Below, piece after piece: positions 1-9,554 of a stretch of 64,000 nt of DNA. The notes beneath the pieces are model-generated. The model made no database searches. It was not told where the DNA came from and saw only the letters and a list, made by a program, of their open reading frames with translations. The translations under genes and the position numbers were made by a program. This DNA comes from Herbaspirillum sp. DW155 (GTDB lineage Bacteria > Pseudomonadota > Gammaproteobacteria > Burkholderiales > Burkholderiaceae_D): positions 4,588,001-4,652,000 of the forward strand of contig NZ_AP029028.1 of the NCBI RefSeq assembly GCF_037076565.1. The letters run 5' to 3'. Within the stretch, counting starts at the first letter, position 1, and each line of letters starts with the position of its first letter.

Positions 1-749
1 TGCAAGCTGCGTCGCGCCGCCAGCGCCTGGATGCTGTCCTGCTCCTCGCGGGCGCCACCGGCATGGAAGCGGATGCCCTGGCCGCCCAGACTGGCGGCGC
101 TGCTGGCATCCTCAGGGAAGGCACTGGTCTGGGAAGAGTCCGCAAAGAGGACCACGCGATGACCGGCAGCGGCATCGCCAGACTCCTCAACACGCCAGGA
201 CAAGCCCTCTGCAGCCAGCAGGCGGCTCACGAAATCGAGATCGCTTTCGCGGTACTGCACCGTGTAGCTACGCGGCGGCAGGTCCCGCAGGAAAGGCATG
301 GCTTCGTCCGACCAGTGCCAGGCCGCATGCGGAGCATAGCCCGCGAAGACGTCCTCGATGATCTCCACGACGCTCTTGTCCTGCCACACGCGGCTGTTGC
401 GGGATTGGCTCAGCAGCCAGATCCACGGCACCAGGCGCAGTCGATAACGCGCGAAGCCGCCTTCACTGCCGAGCTTGGCGACTTCGTTGACCAGTCCGGA
501 AAAACTGGTGCTGCTGCCGTCGGCCAGGCTCACCTCCAAACTGGCTTTCTGGCCGATCAAGGCGTTCAGCGAGAGGCTTGCATCCAGGCTCAGGGCGATC
601 ATCTCGCGCACGCCGACCGCGTGCACGCCTTCGGAGGCGGCGAAGGCCTCCACCAGCAAATCGCCGGACGCTGCGCCCTCTCCCAGGGAGAGGCGATAGA
701 GACGGGTCGCGCTGGTGAATTGCACCAGCTGGTTCAGCAGCTCAGACAT
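1..749 (-). CDS. vgrG: VgrG (TssI) spike protein, N-terminal part, cut by window edge
   Basis: About 249 residues of a VgrG are visible. The start is the ATG at 749 (MSELLNQLVQF) and the reading continues past base 1. The visible part has the usual N-terminal base domain: a short amphipathic start, a FSGLVNEVAKLGSEGGFARYR-like segment, a W-rich SRNSRVWQDKSVVEIIEDVF helix and the diagnostic QYRESDLDFVSRLL motif. VgrG trimers form the tip of the T6SS needle on top of Hcp and carry effectors. The gene lies directly downstream of a single-pass membrane protein on the same strand (77-base gap). The tail region that would show which cargo it carries lies outside the window. Confidence 0.9.
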   Translation of the reverse strand, partial: MSELLNQLVQFTSATRLYRLSLGEGAASGDLLVEAFAASEGVHAVGVREMIALSLDASLSLNALIGQKASLEVSLADGSSTSFSGLVNEVAKLGSEGGFARYRLRLVPWIWLLSQSRNSRVWQDKSVVEIIEDVFAGYAPHAAWHWSDEAMPFLRDLPPRSYTVQYRESDLDFVSRLLAAEGLSWRVEESGDAAAGHRVVLFADSSQTSAFPEDASSAASLGGQGIRFHAGGAREEQDSIQALAARRSL

Positions 750-826
750 CGGTCACCGGTTGTGCAGGATGAGGAACAGGTTTCAGATCAATGATCGCCA
801 TACGGCCGCGGGTAGAGCGGCTCGCT

Positions 827-1735
827 TCAGTTGTTCGCATCGGCGACCTTGCAGGCGGGATCGCTGTCCCAGCGGCCCGAGCAGATACGCCAGCGGCAGA
901 ATTCACCTTCCACGAAACCCAGCGCATGGCAGCGTTGCAGCAGCGAGGCCGTGCTCTCGCCGTTCCTGCGTTCCACTACGTCGACGTTGCGGGCCTCTTT
1001 CTGTCTGGGCGCGCTGGCCTGGGGCGGAAGGGGCTTTTGCGGGGCGTCGCTGCTGCCACCATTGCCGCTCTTGGGGGCGTGCTTCTTGTCGGTCTCGCCG
1101 GAGCGGGCGACCAGTGCCTTGATCAGATCGACGTCGCTGTCATTGTGGTTGTCGGCCTTGGCACTCTTCTTCTTTTTTTCATCGTGCTGGGCGCTCTGCT
1201 TGGCGGGCTTGTCCGATTTCTCGGGCTTGGCTTCCAGCGCATTCTTCAGGGCGGCCGGTGGCGGCTTGACACCCTCCTCCAGCGCCGAGGTCAATTGGTC
1301 CGGCCCGCGTGGAGCGGGTGCGGCAGCAACATCGGGAGCCGGCGCATTGGTGTCGTTGATGACGGCAGCATCGGCAGGCGCCACAGCGGGCTCGCTGACC
1401 GCGCCAGGCGCGGGCGCGGGCGTGGCCGCAGGGGTGGCCGACGCCAGCGGAGGCACCGGCGGTACCGACGACGCTTGTACAGGCGCGCTCGCAGCCTCAT
1501 GAGCATTCATACGCAAGGCCGCCAGCGTGACCCCGCCTGCCACCAGCAACAGCAGCAGCACGATGGCCAGCACGCGGCGTGGCTTGCGCACAGCGGCGCC
1601 GGCGCTGCTGCGGGCATTGTTCTTTCCATCCGAAATCGAATTGAGGATGCGAACTTCATCCGCAGACGAAGTGTCGGATGCAGGCATCAAGCTCGGTCTT
1701 CTGGACGCAGGTTTCTCTTGGTTCGGAGGCTGCAA
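827..1735 (-). CDS. Single-pass membrane protein, T6SS-linked, unknown function
   Basis: A 302-residue protein with a short basic cytoplasmic N-terminus, one hydrophobic helix (about residues 55-75, RVLAIVLLLLLVAGG) and a long Pro/Ala/Lys-rich low-complexity stretch. A compact C-terminal part contains two cysteine-containing segments (LLQRCHALGFVEGEFCRWR). The start is a TTG at 1735, chosen because an AGGAG Shine-Dalgarno sits 7-8 bases upstream; an ATG at 1687 is the alternative. The topology suggests a cytoplasmic N-terminus and a periplasmic tail. It is divergent from the M15 peptidase and upstream of the edge vgrG. I do not recognise the family. The position suggests an accessory protein of the T6SS or of the edge vgrG cargo. 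Confidence 0.65.
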   Translation of the reverse strand: MQPPNQEKPASRRPSLMPASDTSSADEVRILNSISDGKNNARSSAGAAVRKPRRVLAIVLLLLLVAGGVTLAALRMNAHEAASAPVQASSVPPVPPLASATPAATPAPAPGAVSEPAVAPADAAVINDTNAPAPDVAAAPAPRGPDQLTSALEEGVKPPPAALKNALEAKPEKSDKPAKQSAQHDEKKKKSAKADNHNDSDVDLIKALVARSGETDKKHAPKSGNGGSSDAPQKPLPPQASAPRQKEARNVDVVERRNGESTASLLQRCHALGFVEGEFCRWRICSGRWDSDPACKVADANN

Positions 1736-1849
1736 GGCCGTACTCCTGTGTTATCCAACTTGAAACAAGTTGTTTGATTTTTATTGATTTCCCGTTTCCT
1801 GCCAGTCTTGCGCGATCACTCGCCAGTGAGCCGGCTCCATTCCAGAAAC

Positions 1850-2749
1850 ATGTCGGCGTCCGCACTTCAAAGCCTCCCAGCGCCGGTCAGAATAAAAAGG
1901 GGATTCTTCGTGTTGTTCCTTCTCATTGCCGCCTATCTGCTGGTCACCGGCTTTGCCATGTGGCTGCTGCTGTTTCCATCCGGCAGAGTGCTGACGCTAC
2001 GCTTCCTGCACGCCCGGCTTTCCGGTCTGCGGTCCTGGTGGGAACGCTGGAACAGAAGAGGCGATGAGGTGATTGCAGGGACCACATCGAATGTCCGGAG
2101 TTCCCTGACAGCGGGTGTGAACTACGTGCGCAGTAATTACGTAATCGTGTCGACCATCGCCGTCTTGCTGATCGGTCCCGCCGTCATTGCTTTTCTGTTA
2201 AGCGGGAAATCGATGCTGCAGGGATTCGATGACACACAGCGCGTAACCAATTCTCAAATCGCGGAACTTTTGAAAGGCGAGCAACTCGTACCACCGCCGC
2301 CCCTGCCGCCGGACATGTTTACGACGGCTGAAGTGGTCCAGGTCCGTCCGATGCTGGTCAATGCCAGCCGCAACTGGCAACTGCTCAATCCTGAATACGC
2401 CCAACGCCTGCTCCTGGTCTTCAAGATCATGAAGGAAAAGCATGGCTACGAGATGGCGCTCATCGAGGGTTATCGCAGTCCGGAGCGCCAGAACATGCTG
2501 GCCGGGATGGGTGGCAACGTCACCAACGCCGCGGCATTCCAGAGCTACCACCAATATGGCCTGGCTGGCGACTGTGCCTTTGTCCGCAACGGCAAGCTGG
2601 TGATCAGCGAAAAGGATCCATGGGCCATGGAGGGTTATCGCCTCTATGGCGAAGTCGCCGAATCAGTGGGACTGACCTGGGGTGGTCGCTGGAAGCTGAT
2701 GGATTTCGGCCATACCGAATATCGCATGCCGGGCGTGATGAAAAAGTAA
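1850..2749 (+). CDS. M15-family D-Ala-D-Ala carboxypeptidase-like membrane protein, T6SS-associated
   Basis: About 299 residues. Two N-terminal hydrophobic helices (GFFVLFLLIAAYLLVTGF and IVSTIAVLLIGPAVIAFLL) are followed by an M15-type zinc peptidase domain. Its signatures are EGYRSPERQNML, SYHQYGLAGDCAF (HxxxxAxD-like) and WGGRWKLMDFGHTEYR, which together supply the usual Zn-binding His/Asp/His set. M15 enzymes cleave peptidoglycan stem peptides. Similar genes in other T6SS loci (for example TagX in Acinetobacter) remodel the wall for machine assembly; applying that role here is inference. The ATG at 1850 is preferred over an in-frame TTG at 1784; neither has a strong ribosome site. It is the first gene of the plus-strand run leading to PAAR and tssM. 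Confidence 0.8.
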   Translation: MSASALQSLPAPVRIKRGFFVLFLLIAAYLLVTGFAMWLLLFPSGRVLTLRFLHARLSGLRSWWERWNRRGDEVIAGTTSNVRSSLTAGVNYVRSNYVIVSTIAVLLIGPAVIAFLLSGKSMLQGFDDTQRVTNSQIAELLKGEQLVPPPPLPPDMFTTAEVVQVRPMLVNASRNWQLLNPEYAQRLLLVFKIMKEKHGYEMALIEGYRSPERQNMLAGMGGNVTNAAAFQSYHQYGLAGDCAFVRNGKLVISEKDPWAMEGYRLYGEVAESVGLTWGGRWKLMDFGHTEYRMPGVMKK

Positions 2750-2818
2750 AGTTTTACGCGAAGACGTTCATCACGATCCGGCGAAAGACAGACCGTAAAA
2801 AATACAAGGGGAATCACC

Positions 2819-3076
2819 ATGAGCAAACCGATCATCGTCCTGGGAGACAAGACCTCGCACGGCGGCAGCGTCATCGAAGGCTCCGGCCAGACCCTGGTCG
2901 GCAACAAGCTGGTGGCGCGCATCGGCGACAAGGTGAGCTGCCCGCGTCATGGCACCACCAGCATCGTCAGCGGCGATCCCACGATGGTGGTGGATGGCTC
3001 CCCGGTGGCCCGCGACGGTGACAAGACCGCATGTGGTGCGGTGCTGATCGCCGGCCAGGCCACCACGACGCTCTGA
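2819..3076 (+). CDS. PAAR-domain spike tip protein
   Basis: An 85-residue stand-alone PAAR protein. It starts MSKPIIVLGDKTSHGG, ends after a DGDKTACGAVLIAGQATTTL-like strand, and has His/Cys positions typical for the zinc site of the cone (TSHGG, CPRHG, TACGA). PAAR proteins cap the VgrG trimer and sharpen the T6SS spike. There is a good ribosome site (AAGGGGAAT before the ATG). No toxin domain is fused, so it is probably the general tip for this cluster or a docking tip for separately encoded cargo. It lies between the M15 peptidase and the membrane protein preceding tssM. Confidence 0.93.
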   Translation: MSKPIIVLGDKTSHGGSVIEGSGQTLVGNKLVARIGDKVSCPRHGTTSIVSGDPTMVVDGSPVARDGDKTACGAVLIAGQATTTL

Positions 3077-3142
3077 GCAGCGCAAACCATCACGGCAGGG
3101 GCAGGGCTCACACAACAATAAAAATCCGGAAAGCGAACGCTG

Positions 3143-4690
3143 ATGAGCACATGGATAAAGCGGGGTCTGTTGACCGTCGCAGTTTTCTTGGTCACCTGGG
3201 TGATGTTCATCACCTATTGGTCCGGCGCCAACCACATGCCGGACGGCGGTGACGTCATCCTCTATCTGCTGGTGCTGCCGGCCGCATTTCTGCTGCTGGT
3301 CTGGGCCGTGGCCAAGGCCAGGACTGCCCTGGCGGCCGCCGCCGCAGCCAAGGCGGCCGCAGCGGCGGCGGCCCCTGCCCCGGTTGCCGCTACCGCCGAA
3401 CCCGGACCTCCCCCCGAACGCCGCTGGACGCTGGCCATCGTCGCCACCGCCTTGCGCTCGCCCTTCGGCGCTGACGCCGGCAGCCTGCTCGAACAACTCA
3501 AGGCGCAATCCCTGCGCTTGCCGCTGGATAGCGAATTGGTGAACGATCAGGACATGCCCATCCTCGCGGGGCGCATTGCTGATGTGCAGGATGAAGAAAC
3601 ACGCGAAATCTTCGAAACCTGGCAGCAGCAGCATTTCCCCGAGCAGGGCCCGATGTATCTTGACGATGCCCACTGGCGCAGCCTGGCCCTGGCCGCCGAT
3701 ATCGCCCGCGAACTGGGCGACCGTCTGCAATGGCATCCCTTGCTGGAGGAGTACCGGGAGGCTCCGCGCCACCAGCAGGACGCCGTTGGCCTGCCCCATC
3801 TGCATCTGTTGGTGTTGCTGCCCCCCACCTGGGCCGGCGAGCAACGCCTGCAGGCCGCGCACTGGCTGGGCGAACTGGTCTGCCGGCAAGGCTGGCCTGC
3901 CGAAAAGCTCAATGTGCTGCCTGCCGCCGCTGGCGAGAACGCCCATCCCCTGCTGCACCTGGACCGTCTGATCGCCACCAGCCGCGATGCGCGCAGCCAG
4001 CAGCCCTCCCCTTATCTGTCCTCGTCCTATCTGGCCATGGTCATTGCGGCTCAGTCCAACCTGGACCCGCAGATCGTGCAGGCATGGCAGCAAGCCAAGC
4101 AATTGCTGCAAGGCGCGCAGAGCATCGGCAAATCGCCGGGCGAAGCCGCCGCCGGCCTGATCCTGGCCGATACGACACAGGCACTGGCCATGGGCACCAC
4201 CGATCCGGTACTGCTGCACCGCGCCAGCCTGGGCCGCCATGAGCAATCCGTCGACCAGGCACGCCGCCTCAATGGCGAACTGCTGATCCAGCTCGCGCAG
4301 GGAGCGTTGCGCGACGCCGCCATTGCGCCCGAACAGCTGAGCTTGCTGGTGAGCGATGGCGACTATCGCGCCAGCCGCACCGACGAAATCATGAAGCTGG
4401 GCTATGCCGTGCTGCCCGAGCTGGACCTGGGCAGCCAGTGCGTGAAGCTGGGAGCGACTTGCGGTTCGGCCGGCCTGGCCACGGCGCTGTCGGCCCTGGT
4501 GCTGGCCCACGCGGCTACTGACGAGAGCGGCGAACCCAGCCTGTGCGTATGCAACGAGGACGCCCACCAGCGCGCCGTCGTCGCCCTCAGCCGTGCGCCG
4601 GCGATCCCGGCACAGGCTGCATCAACCCCCGATCCTGCAACACCTGCGGCATCCCCGGCATCTTCGGTGCCTGCTCCAGCGACCCCATAA
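3143..4690 (+). CDS. Two-helix membrane protein upstream of tssM, unknown function
   Basis: A 515-residue protein. Two transmembrane helices lie near the N-terminus (residues about 7-27 and 36-56), followed by an Ala/Pro linker (about residues 62-90) and a large soluble part. The C-terminal third contains a glycine/alanine-rich segment (LGATCGSAGLATALSALVLAH) that resembles the C-terminal half of thiolase/ketoacyl-synthase folds. I see no clear catalytic Cys-His-His set, so enzyme activity should not be assumed. It ends 29 bases before tssM on the same strand and is probably co-transcribed with tssM, tagF and the OmpA gene. A T6SS accessory role is inferred from this position. The last residues are again Pro/Ala-rich. 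Confidence 0.65.
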   Translation: MSTWIKRGLLTVAVFLVTWVMFITYWSGANHMPDGGDVILYLLVLPAAFLLLVWAVAKARTALAAAAAAKAAAAAAAPAPVAATAEPGPPPERRWTLAIVATALRSPFGADAGSLLEQLKAQSLRLPLDSELVNDQDMPILAGRIADVQDEETREIFETWQQQHFPEQGPMYLDDAHWRSLALAADIARELGDRLQWHPLLEEYREAPRHQQDAVGLPHLHLLVLLPPTWAGEQRLQAAHWLGELVCRQGWPAEKLNVLPAAAGENAHPLLHLDRLIATSRDARSQQPSPYLSSSYLAMVIAAQSNLDPQIVQAWQQAKQLLQGAQSIGKSPGEAAAGLILADTTQALAMGTTDPVLLHRASLGRHEQSVDQARRLNGELLIQLAQGALRDAAIAPEQLSLLVSDGDYRASRTDEIMKLGYAVLPELDLGSQCVKLGATCGSAGLATALSALVLAHAATDESGEPSLCVCNEDAHQRAVVALSRAPAIPAQAASTPDPATPAASPASSVPAPATP

Positions 4691-4719
4691 CAAGAACTCC
4701 ACTCCAAAGCGCTCACATC

Positions 4720-7700
4720 ATGCAACGACTCTGGCATATCCTCAGCGACACGCGCGTGCTCATCCTCCTGGGCTTCGCGGCCCTGGCCGCCTTCCTCTTC
4801 ATCGGTGCCGACCAGCTGGAGCTGGCGCTGACCTGGGCCGCCGCCCTGTTCGGCCTGCTGTTGCTGGCCTGGCTGGCGTTCTGGCTCTACAAGCGCTGGA
4901 AAGTCCGGCGCGCAGCCGGCAAGCTGGAAAACGTGCTGGAGCAGCAAGCCGCCCAGCCGGCGACGGGCAGCAGCGACAGCGCCCGCCGCGACGATGTGGC
5001 GGCCCTGCGCCAGCGCATGCTGGAAGCCATCAACACCATCAAGACCTCCAAGCTGGGACAGAAGTCGGGCGCCGCGGCCTTGTACGAACTGCCCTGGTAC
5101 ATGGTCATCGGTAATCCTGCGGCCGGCAAGAGCACCGCCATCGCCAATTCCGGCCTGCAGTTCCCCTTCGCCGACAAGGGCGGCAAGATCGTCCACGGGG
5201 TGGGCGGTACACGCAATTGTGACTGGTTCTTCACTACCGATGGCATCCTGCTCGATACCGCCGGGCGCTACTCGGTGTACGAAGAAGACCGAAATGAATG
5301 GTTCAGCTTTCTGGGCCTGCTCAAGCGCTATCGCAAACAGGCACCGATCAACGGCATCATCATTGCGGTCAGCATCGCCGAGCTGACCGGCAACCGCCCC
5401 GAGTTCGCCATCAACCTGGCCAAGAACCTGCGCCAGCGCGTGCAGGAACTGACCGAGAAGCTGGAAGTCTTCGCGCCGGTCTATGTGGTCTTCACCAAGG
5501 CCGACCTCATCACCGGCTTCAATGAATTCTTCCTTGATACCGAACGCAGCGAACGCGATCGCGTCTGGGGGGCGACGCTGGCCTATAACCGCAAGCGTAG
5601 CGGGCAGGAAGTCAGCAATTTCTTCGACGAGCGCTTCGATGAACTCTATGCCGGCCTCAAGGAGATGAGCCTGGCCAACATGTCGGTCAAGCGCGGCGAG
5701 AACCTGGCGCCGGGAGTGCTGACCTTCCCGCTGGAATTCTCCTCCATCAAGGGCGTGCTGCGCTCCTTCGTGACTACGCTGTTCGAAGAGAATCCCTTCC
5801 AGTTCAAGCCGGTCTTCCGCGGTTTCTATTTCACCAGCGCCTTGCAGGAAGGCGCGACCGTCAGCGCCTCCTCGCAACGCATCGCCGACCGCTTCGGCCT
5901 GACGCTGGAACACAAGCCGCAGCGCGAGCTCTTCTCCCAGCACGGCTTCTTCCTGCACAACCTGTTCAAGCAGGTGATCTTCGCCGACAAGCAATTGGTA
6001 GCGCAGTACACCAGTCGCAACAAGATCCGCATGCGCTACGTCACCTTCTTCGCCGCCGTGACCTTGCTGGGTGCGCTGCTGGGCGGATGGAGCTGGTCCT
6101 ACATGGGCAACCGCCAGCTGGTGGCCAATGTCCAGGCTGACATGGACAAGGCCGTCAAGCTGCAGGAAAAGCGTCTGGACCTGCAATCGCGCTTCGAGGC
6201 GCTGGAGATCCTCCAAGACCGCATCGAACAACTGGATCGCTATCGCTCCAGCCGCCCGATCTCGGTGGGGCTCGGCTTGTATCAGGGCGACCTGCTGGAA
6301 CGCAAGCTGCGTGAGGAATACTTTGCCGGCATCAAGGAAATCATGTTGAAGCCGGTGGCCTCCAACATCGAAACCTATCTGATGGAAGTCAACGCCAATT
6401 CCGGCAAACTGGAACCGATGTCCAAGCCGCCCCAACCCGGTGGCATCACCCCGGTGGCGGACAATATCGGGCAGGCCACCAGCGCCCTGCGCACCTACAA
6501 GGACAGCTCGGCCACCAGCGTGGAAGATGCCTACAATGCCCTGAAGACCTACCTGATGCTGGCCGACAAGTCGCGTGCCGAATCGAGCCACCTGAGCGAC
6601 CAGATCACCCGCTTCTGGCGCGGTTGGCTGGAAACCAATCGCGGCACCATGCCGCGCGAGCAGATGATCCGCAGCGCGGAGCGTCTCATCAGCTTCTCGC
6701 TGGAGCAGATCAATGATCCGTCCTGGCCGACGGTGGAAAACAAGCTGACCCTGGTCGACCAGACGCGTGACAACCTACGCCGCGTGGTGCGTGGCATGCC
6801 GGCGCGTGAACGGGTGTATGCGGATGTCAAGGCGCGCGCCGCGACGCGCTTTGCCTCCATGACCGTAGCCCGCATCGTCGGCGACAAGGACAAGGAACTG
6901 GTGATGGGCAGCTACGCCATCCCCGGCACCTTCACCCGTGACGCCTGGGAAAAGTTCGTGCAGGACGCCTTCAAGGAAGCCGCCAACAAGGAACTGCAAA
7001 GCGCCGACTGGGTGCTCAAGACTTCCTCCAAGGATGACCTGACGCTGGAAGGCAGTCCGGAACAGATCCAGAAAGCCCTGGTGTCGCAGTACAAGACCGA
7101 ATACGCGCGCGAGTGGCAGAAATTCCTGCAGGGCGTCAGCATCGTCGAACTGCGCAACCTGGACGATGCCACCAATGCGATGAACCGCCTGGGTGACCCG
7201 CTGACCTCGCCGCTCAACAAGGTGATCAACACGGTCTACGACGAGACCTCGTGGGATAACCCGTCGCTGGTCGATGCAGGCCTCGCCAATGCCAGCAAGG
7301 GTTTCATGGGCTGGTTCAAGGAGACCATCCTGCGCCGCTCCCCGGCACCCGTGCCGACCCAGTTGAATACCGATGGCAGTACCGCCCTCCCGATGGGACC
7401 GGTAGGCCGGGAATTCGCGGGCGTGGCACGGCTGGTGGTGAGCAAGGACAAGGGCAATTCGCTCATGCGCGGCTACATGGAGAATCTCTCCAAACTGCGC
7501 ACCCGCCTGAACACCATCAAGAACCAGGGCGACACCGGCCCGGGCGCCAAGCAGCTGATGCAGCAAACGCTGGAAGGCAATGGTTCGGAACTGTCGGATT
7601 CGCTCAAGTTCGTCGATGAGGAAATGCTGCCCGGCCTGAACGATCAGCAGAAGACCACCCTGCGTCCGCTGCTGGTGCGTCCGCTGGTGCAGGGTTTCAA

Positions 7701-8562
7701 TGCCCTGGTGCGTCCGACCGAAGGCGAAGTCAACAAGATCTGGCGTGCCCAGGTGTACGAGCCGTTCCAGAACAATCTGGCCGCCAAGTATCCGTTCTCG
7801 CCCAATTCCAAGATCGAGGCCAACAGCGGCGAGATCGGCACCGTCTTTGGCGAGAATGGTGCAATCTCCAAGTTCGTGACCACGGCCATGGGACCGCTGG
7901 TGGTACGCCGGGGTGACACGCTGTCACCGCGCAAGTGGGCCGACATGGGCATCACCCTGTCGCCGGCCATCACCACCAGTTTCGCCGACTGGATCAGCAC
8001 ACCGGGCGGGACTGGCGCAGGCGGTGGCGGCGCTGCGGATGCACAGACCGTGTTCCAGATCCAGCCCCAGCCGGCGCCGGGCGCGCTGGAATACACCATC
8101 GAGATCGATGGACAGCAACTGCGCTACCGCAACACCCAGGCGCAATGGACCAACTTCGTCTGGCCCAATCCACAGGGTTCGCCGGGCGCAAGGGTGACTG
8201 CCGTGACCTACGACGGCAAGACCGTAGAAGTGGCCAACCAGCCCGGACGCTTCGGCCTGGAACGCCTGATCAACACGGCCCAGCGCAAGCGCAAGGACAA
8301 CGGCGCCTTCGAACTGTCGTGGACTAACGAGGGCGTGACGGTGGTGGTGAACCTGAAGATCATCAGCAGCGCCGAGGTCTCCGGCAGCAGCAATGGCGCC
8401 GCCCGCGGCACGGCCGCCCTGCGTGGCCTGAAGCTGCCGGAAACCATCGCAGGCGGGGCTCCGGAAGTACCGGTGCCGGCCCCGGCTCCCTCGCCGGCCG
8501 GCGCGCCGGCGCCACAAGTACCACCGCAAACTCAATCCATCACCACAGGGGCTAAGCAATGA
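4720..8562 (+). CDS. tssM: TssM (IcmF) membrane-complex protein of the T6SS
   Basis: 1280 residues, normal for TssM. There are two N-terminal transmembrane helices (about residues 8-28 and 33-53) and a cytoplasmic NTPase-like domain. That domain has an intact Walker A (GNPAAGKST, residues 131-139) and a DTAGRY motif (179-184). A third helix (about 436-458, FFAAVTLLGALLGGWSW) precedes a long periplasmic region that contacts TssJ. TssM, TssL and TssJ form the trans-envelope channel. The retained Walker A suggests nucleotide binding, which not all TssM proteins keep. The ATG at 4720 is chosen because the family N-terminus begins there; an in-frame upstream codon at 4543 lies inside the preceding gene. 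The 3' end overlaps tagF by 4 bases. Confidence 0.96.
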   Translation: MQRLWHILSDTRVLILLGFAALAAFLFIGADQLELALTWAAALFGLLLLAWLAFWLYKRWKVRRAAGKLENVLEQQAAQPATGSSDSARRDDVAALRQRMLEAINTIKTSKLGQKSGAAALYELPWYMVIGNPAAGKSTAIANSGLQFPFADKGGKIVHGVGGTRNCDWFFTTDGILLDTAGRYSVYEEDRNEWFSFLGLLKRYRKQAPINGIIIAVSIAELTGNRPEFAINLAKNLRQRVQELTEKLEVFAPVYVVFTKADLITGFNEFFLDTERSERDRVWGATLAYNRKRSGQEVSNFFDERFDELYAGLKEMSLANMSVKRGENLAPGVLTFPLEFSSIKGVLRSFVTTLFEENPFQFKPVFRGFYFTSALQEGATVSASSQRIADRFGLTLEHKPQRELFSQHGFFLHNLFKQVIFADKQLVAQYTSRNKIRMRYVTFFAAVTLLGALLGGWSWSYMGNRQLVANVQADMDKAVKLQEKRLDLQSRFEALEILQDRIEQLDRYRSSRPISVGLGLYQGDLLERKLREEYFAGIKEIMLKPVASNIETYLMEVNANSGKLEPMSKPPQPGGITPVADNIGQATSALRTYKDSSATSVEDAYNALKTYLMLADKSRAESSHLSDQITRFWRGWLETNRGTMPREQMIRSAERLISFSLEQINDPSWPTVENKLTLVDQTRDNLRRVVRGMPARERVYADVKARAATRFASMTVARIVGDKDKELVMGSYAIPGTFTRDAWEKFVQDAFKEAANKELQSADWVLKTSSKDDLTLEGSPEQIQKALVSQYKTEYAREWQKFLQGVSIVELRNLDDATNAMNRLGDPLTSPLNKVINTVYDETSWDNPSLVDAGLANASKGFMGWFKETILRRSPAPVPTQLNTDGSTALPMGPVGREFAGVARLVVSKDKGNSLMRGYMENLSKLRTRLNTIKNQGDTGPGAKQLMQQTLEGNGSELSDSLKFVDEEMLPGLNDQQKTTLRPLLVRPLVQGFNALVRPTEGEVNKIWRAQVYEPFQNNLAAKYPFSPNSKIEANSGEIGTVFGENGAISKFVTTAMGPLVVRRGDTLSPRKWADMGITLSPAITTSFADWISTPGGTGAGGGGAADAQTVFQIQPQPAPGALEYTIEIDGQQLRYRNTQAQWTNFVWPNPQGSPGARVTAVTYDGKTVEVANQPGRFGLERLINTAQRKRKDNGAFELSWTNEGVTVVVNLKIISSAEVSGSSNGAARGTAALRGLKLPETIAGGAPEVPVPAPAPSPAGAPAPQVPPQTQSITTGAKQ

Positions 8563-9545
8563 GTGCAACCGGCACCCCCATCAAGATCGGCTATTTCGGC
8601 AAGATTCCGACCCGCGGGGATTTCATCAAGGCCACCGACAATGCCGCCCTGATCACGCTGCTGGACAACTGGCTGGCGCAGACCATGGAGCTGCTTTCGC
8701 GCGATGCGCGCTGGAAGATCATCTACGATGGCGTCAAGCCCCTGCACTTCGTGGTCATGGGCCCGCGCAGCCGGCGCGCCGTGGCGGGCCACCTTCGTAC
8801 CAGCGGCGACCAGTCGCAGCGCCGCTTCCCGTTTATCGCGATGAGTGCCTTCGATGTCGAAGACCCGGTGACTTTCGTCAGCAACAGTCCGCTGATCCTG
8901 TCGCGCCTGTGGTCTCGCCTGGAGTCGCTCACCCAAGGCGTGCTCAACGCCCCCGATCCCGGCCAGCCGCTGCAGACGCTGGCCTCGGCCACGCTGGAGC
9001 TGGATATCAACAGCGCCGGCTACCATGCTGCCTTTGCCGACTTCCTGGAACTGCAAACCACCGGTTCGCTGCAACAGATGCTGGCCGAGGCCGGCTTCAC
9101 CGGCAACCTGCGCCAGCTGTTACTGGCCTTGGGCCTGCTGCTGCAACCGGTCATGGCCAGCACCTCCAGCCGCCTCGACAAGAACCTGATCCTGCCGTTG
9201 CCGCGCGACCCGATGTACCGCAGCCTGGTAGCCAGTTTCTGGATGCACCTGATCACGCCATTCCTCACGCGTTCCGATTTCGAGCTGGCACTGTTTGTGA
9301 CGCGGCTGGATGAGCGACCGGCGATGTTCCTCGGTTTCTCGGGCGCCTCGCCGCGCACGCTGCATTCGGTCATGGATACCCAGGCCGGTGCCGAGCACAA
9401 CATCCCCTTCGACGATGCCGACTGGGTGGAAGAGCATGTGGGTGGTGACTATGGCATCCAGAAACTCTCCAGCTACCTGGCCCACCCCGACCTCTCGCTA
9501 ACCTCGGCCATCGCGTCGTTCCGCGAAGCTTTCATCGGAGCCTGA
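8559..9545 (+). CDS. tagF: TagF-type T6SS accessory protein
   Basis: 328 residues. It begins MSATGTPIKIGYFGKIPTRGDFI, the conserved N-terminal signature of the TagF/SciT family (YxGKxPxxGDF), followed by RRFPFIAMSAF. TagF proteins are post-translational regulators of T6SS firing in Pseudomonas, or accessory factors of the membrane complex. The start overlaps the tssM stop as ATGA, so translational coupling is likely. The C-terminal half (residues about 180-328) is a second domain that I cannot assign beyond the family. No kinase/phosphatase (PpkA/PppA) or Fha genes are visible in the window, so a threonine-phosphorylation pathway is not supported here. Confidence 0.88.
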   Translation: MSATGTPIKIGYFGKIPTRGDFIKATDNAALITLLDNWLAQTMELLSRDARWKIIYDGVKPLHFVVMGPRSRRAVAGHLRTSGDQSQRRFPFIAMSAFDVEDPVTFVSNSPLILSRLWSRLESLTQGVLNAPDPGQPLQTLASATLELDINSAGYHAAFADFLELQTTGSLQQMLAEAGFTGNLRQLLLALGLLLQPVMASTSSRLDKNLILPLPRDPMYRSLVASFWMHLITPFLTRSDFELALFVTRLDERPAMFLGFSGASPRTLHSVMDTQAGAEHNIPFDDADWVEEHVGGDYGIQKLSSYLAHPDLSLTSAIASFREAFIGA

Positions 9546-9554
9546 ATCTTGAAG

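Noticed and set aside
2771-6591. Long minus-strand frames opposite the membrane protein and tssM (598 and 729 codons)
   Set aside because: They are antisense to clearly coding plus-strand genes, rich in Gly/Gln/Arg/His as expected for mirrored GC-rich codons, with no domain signature or ribosome site.
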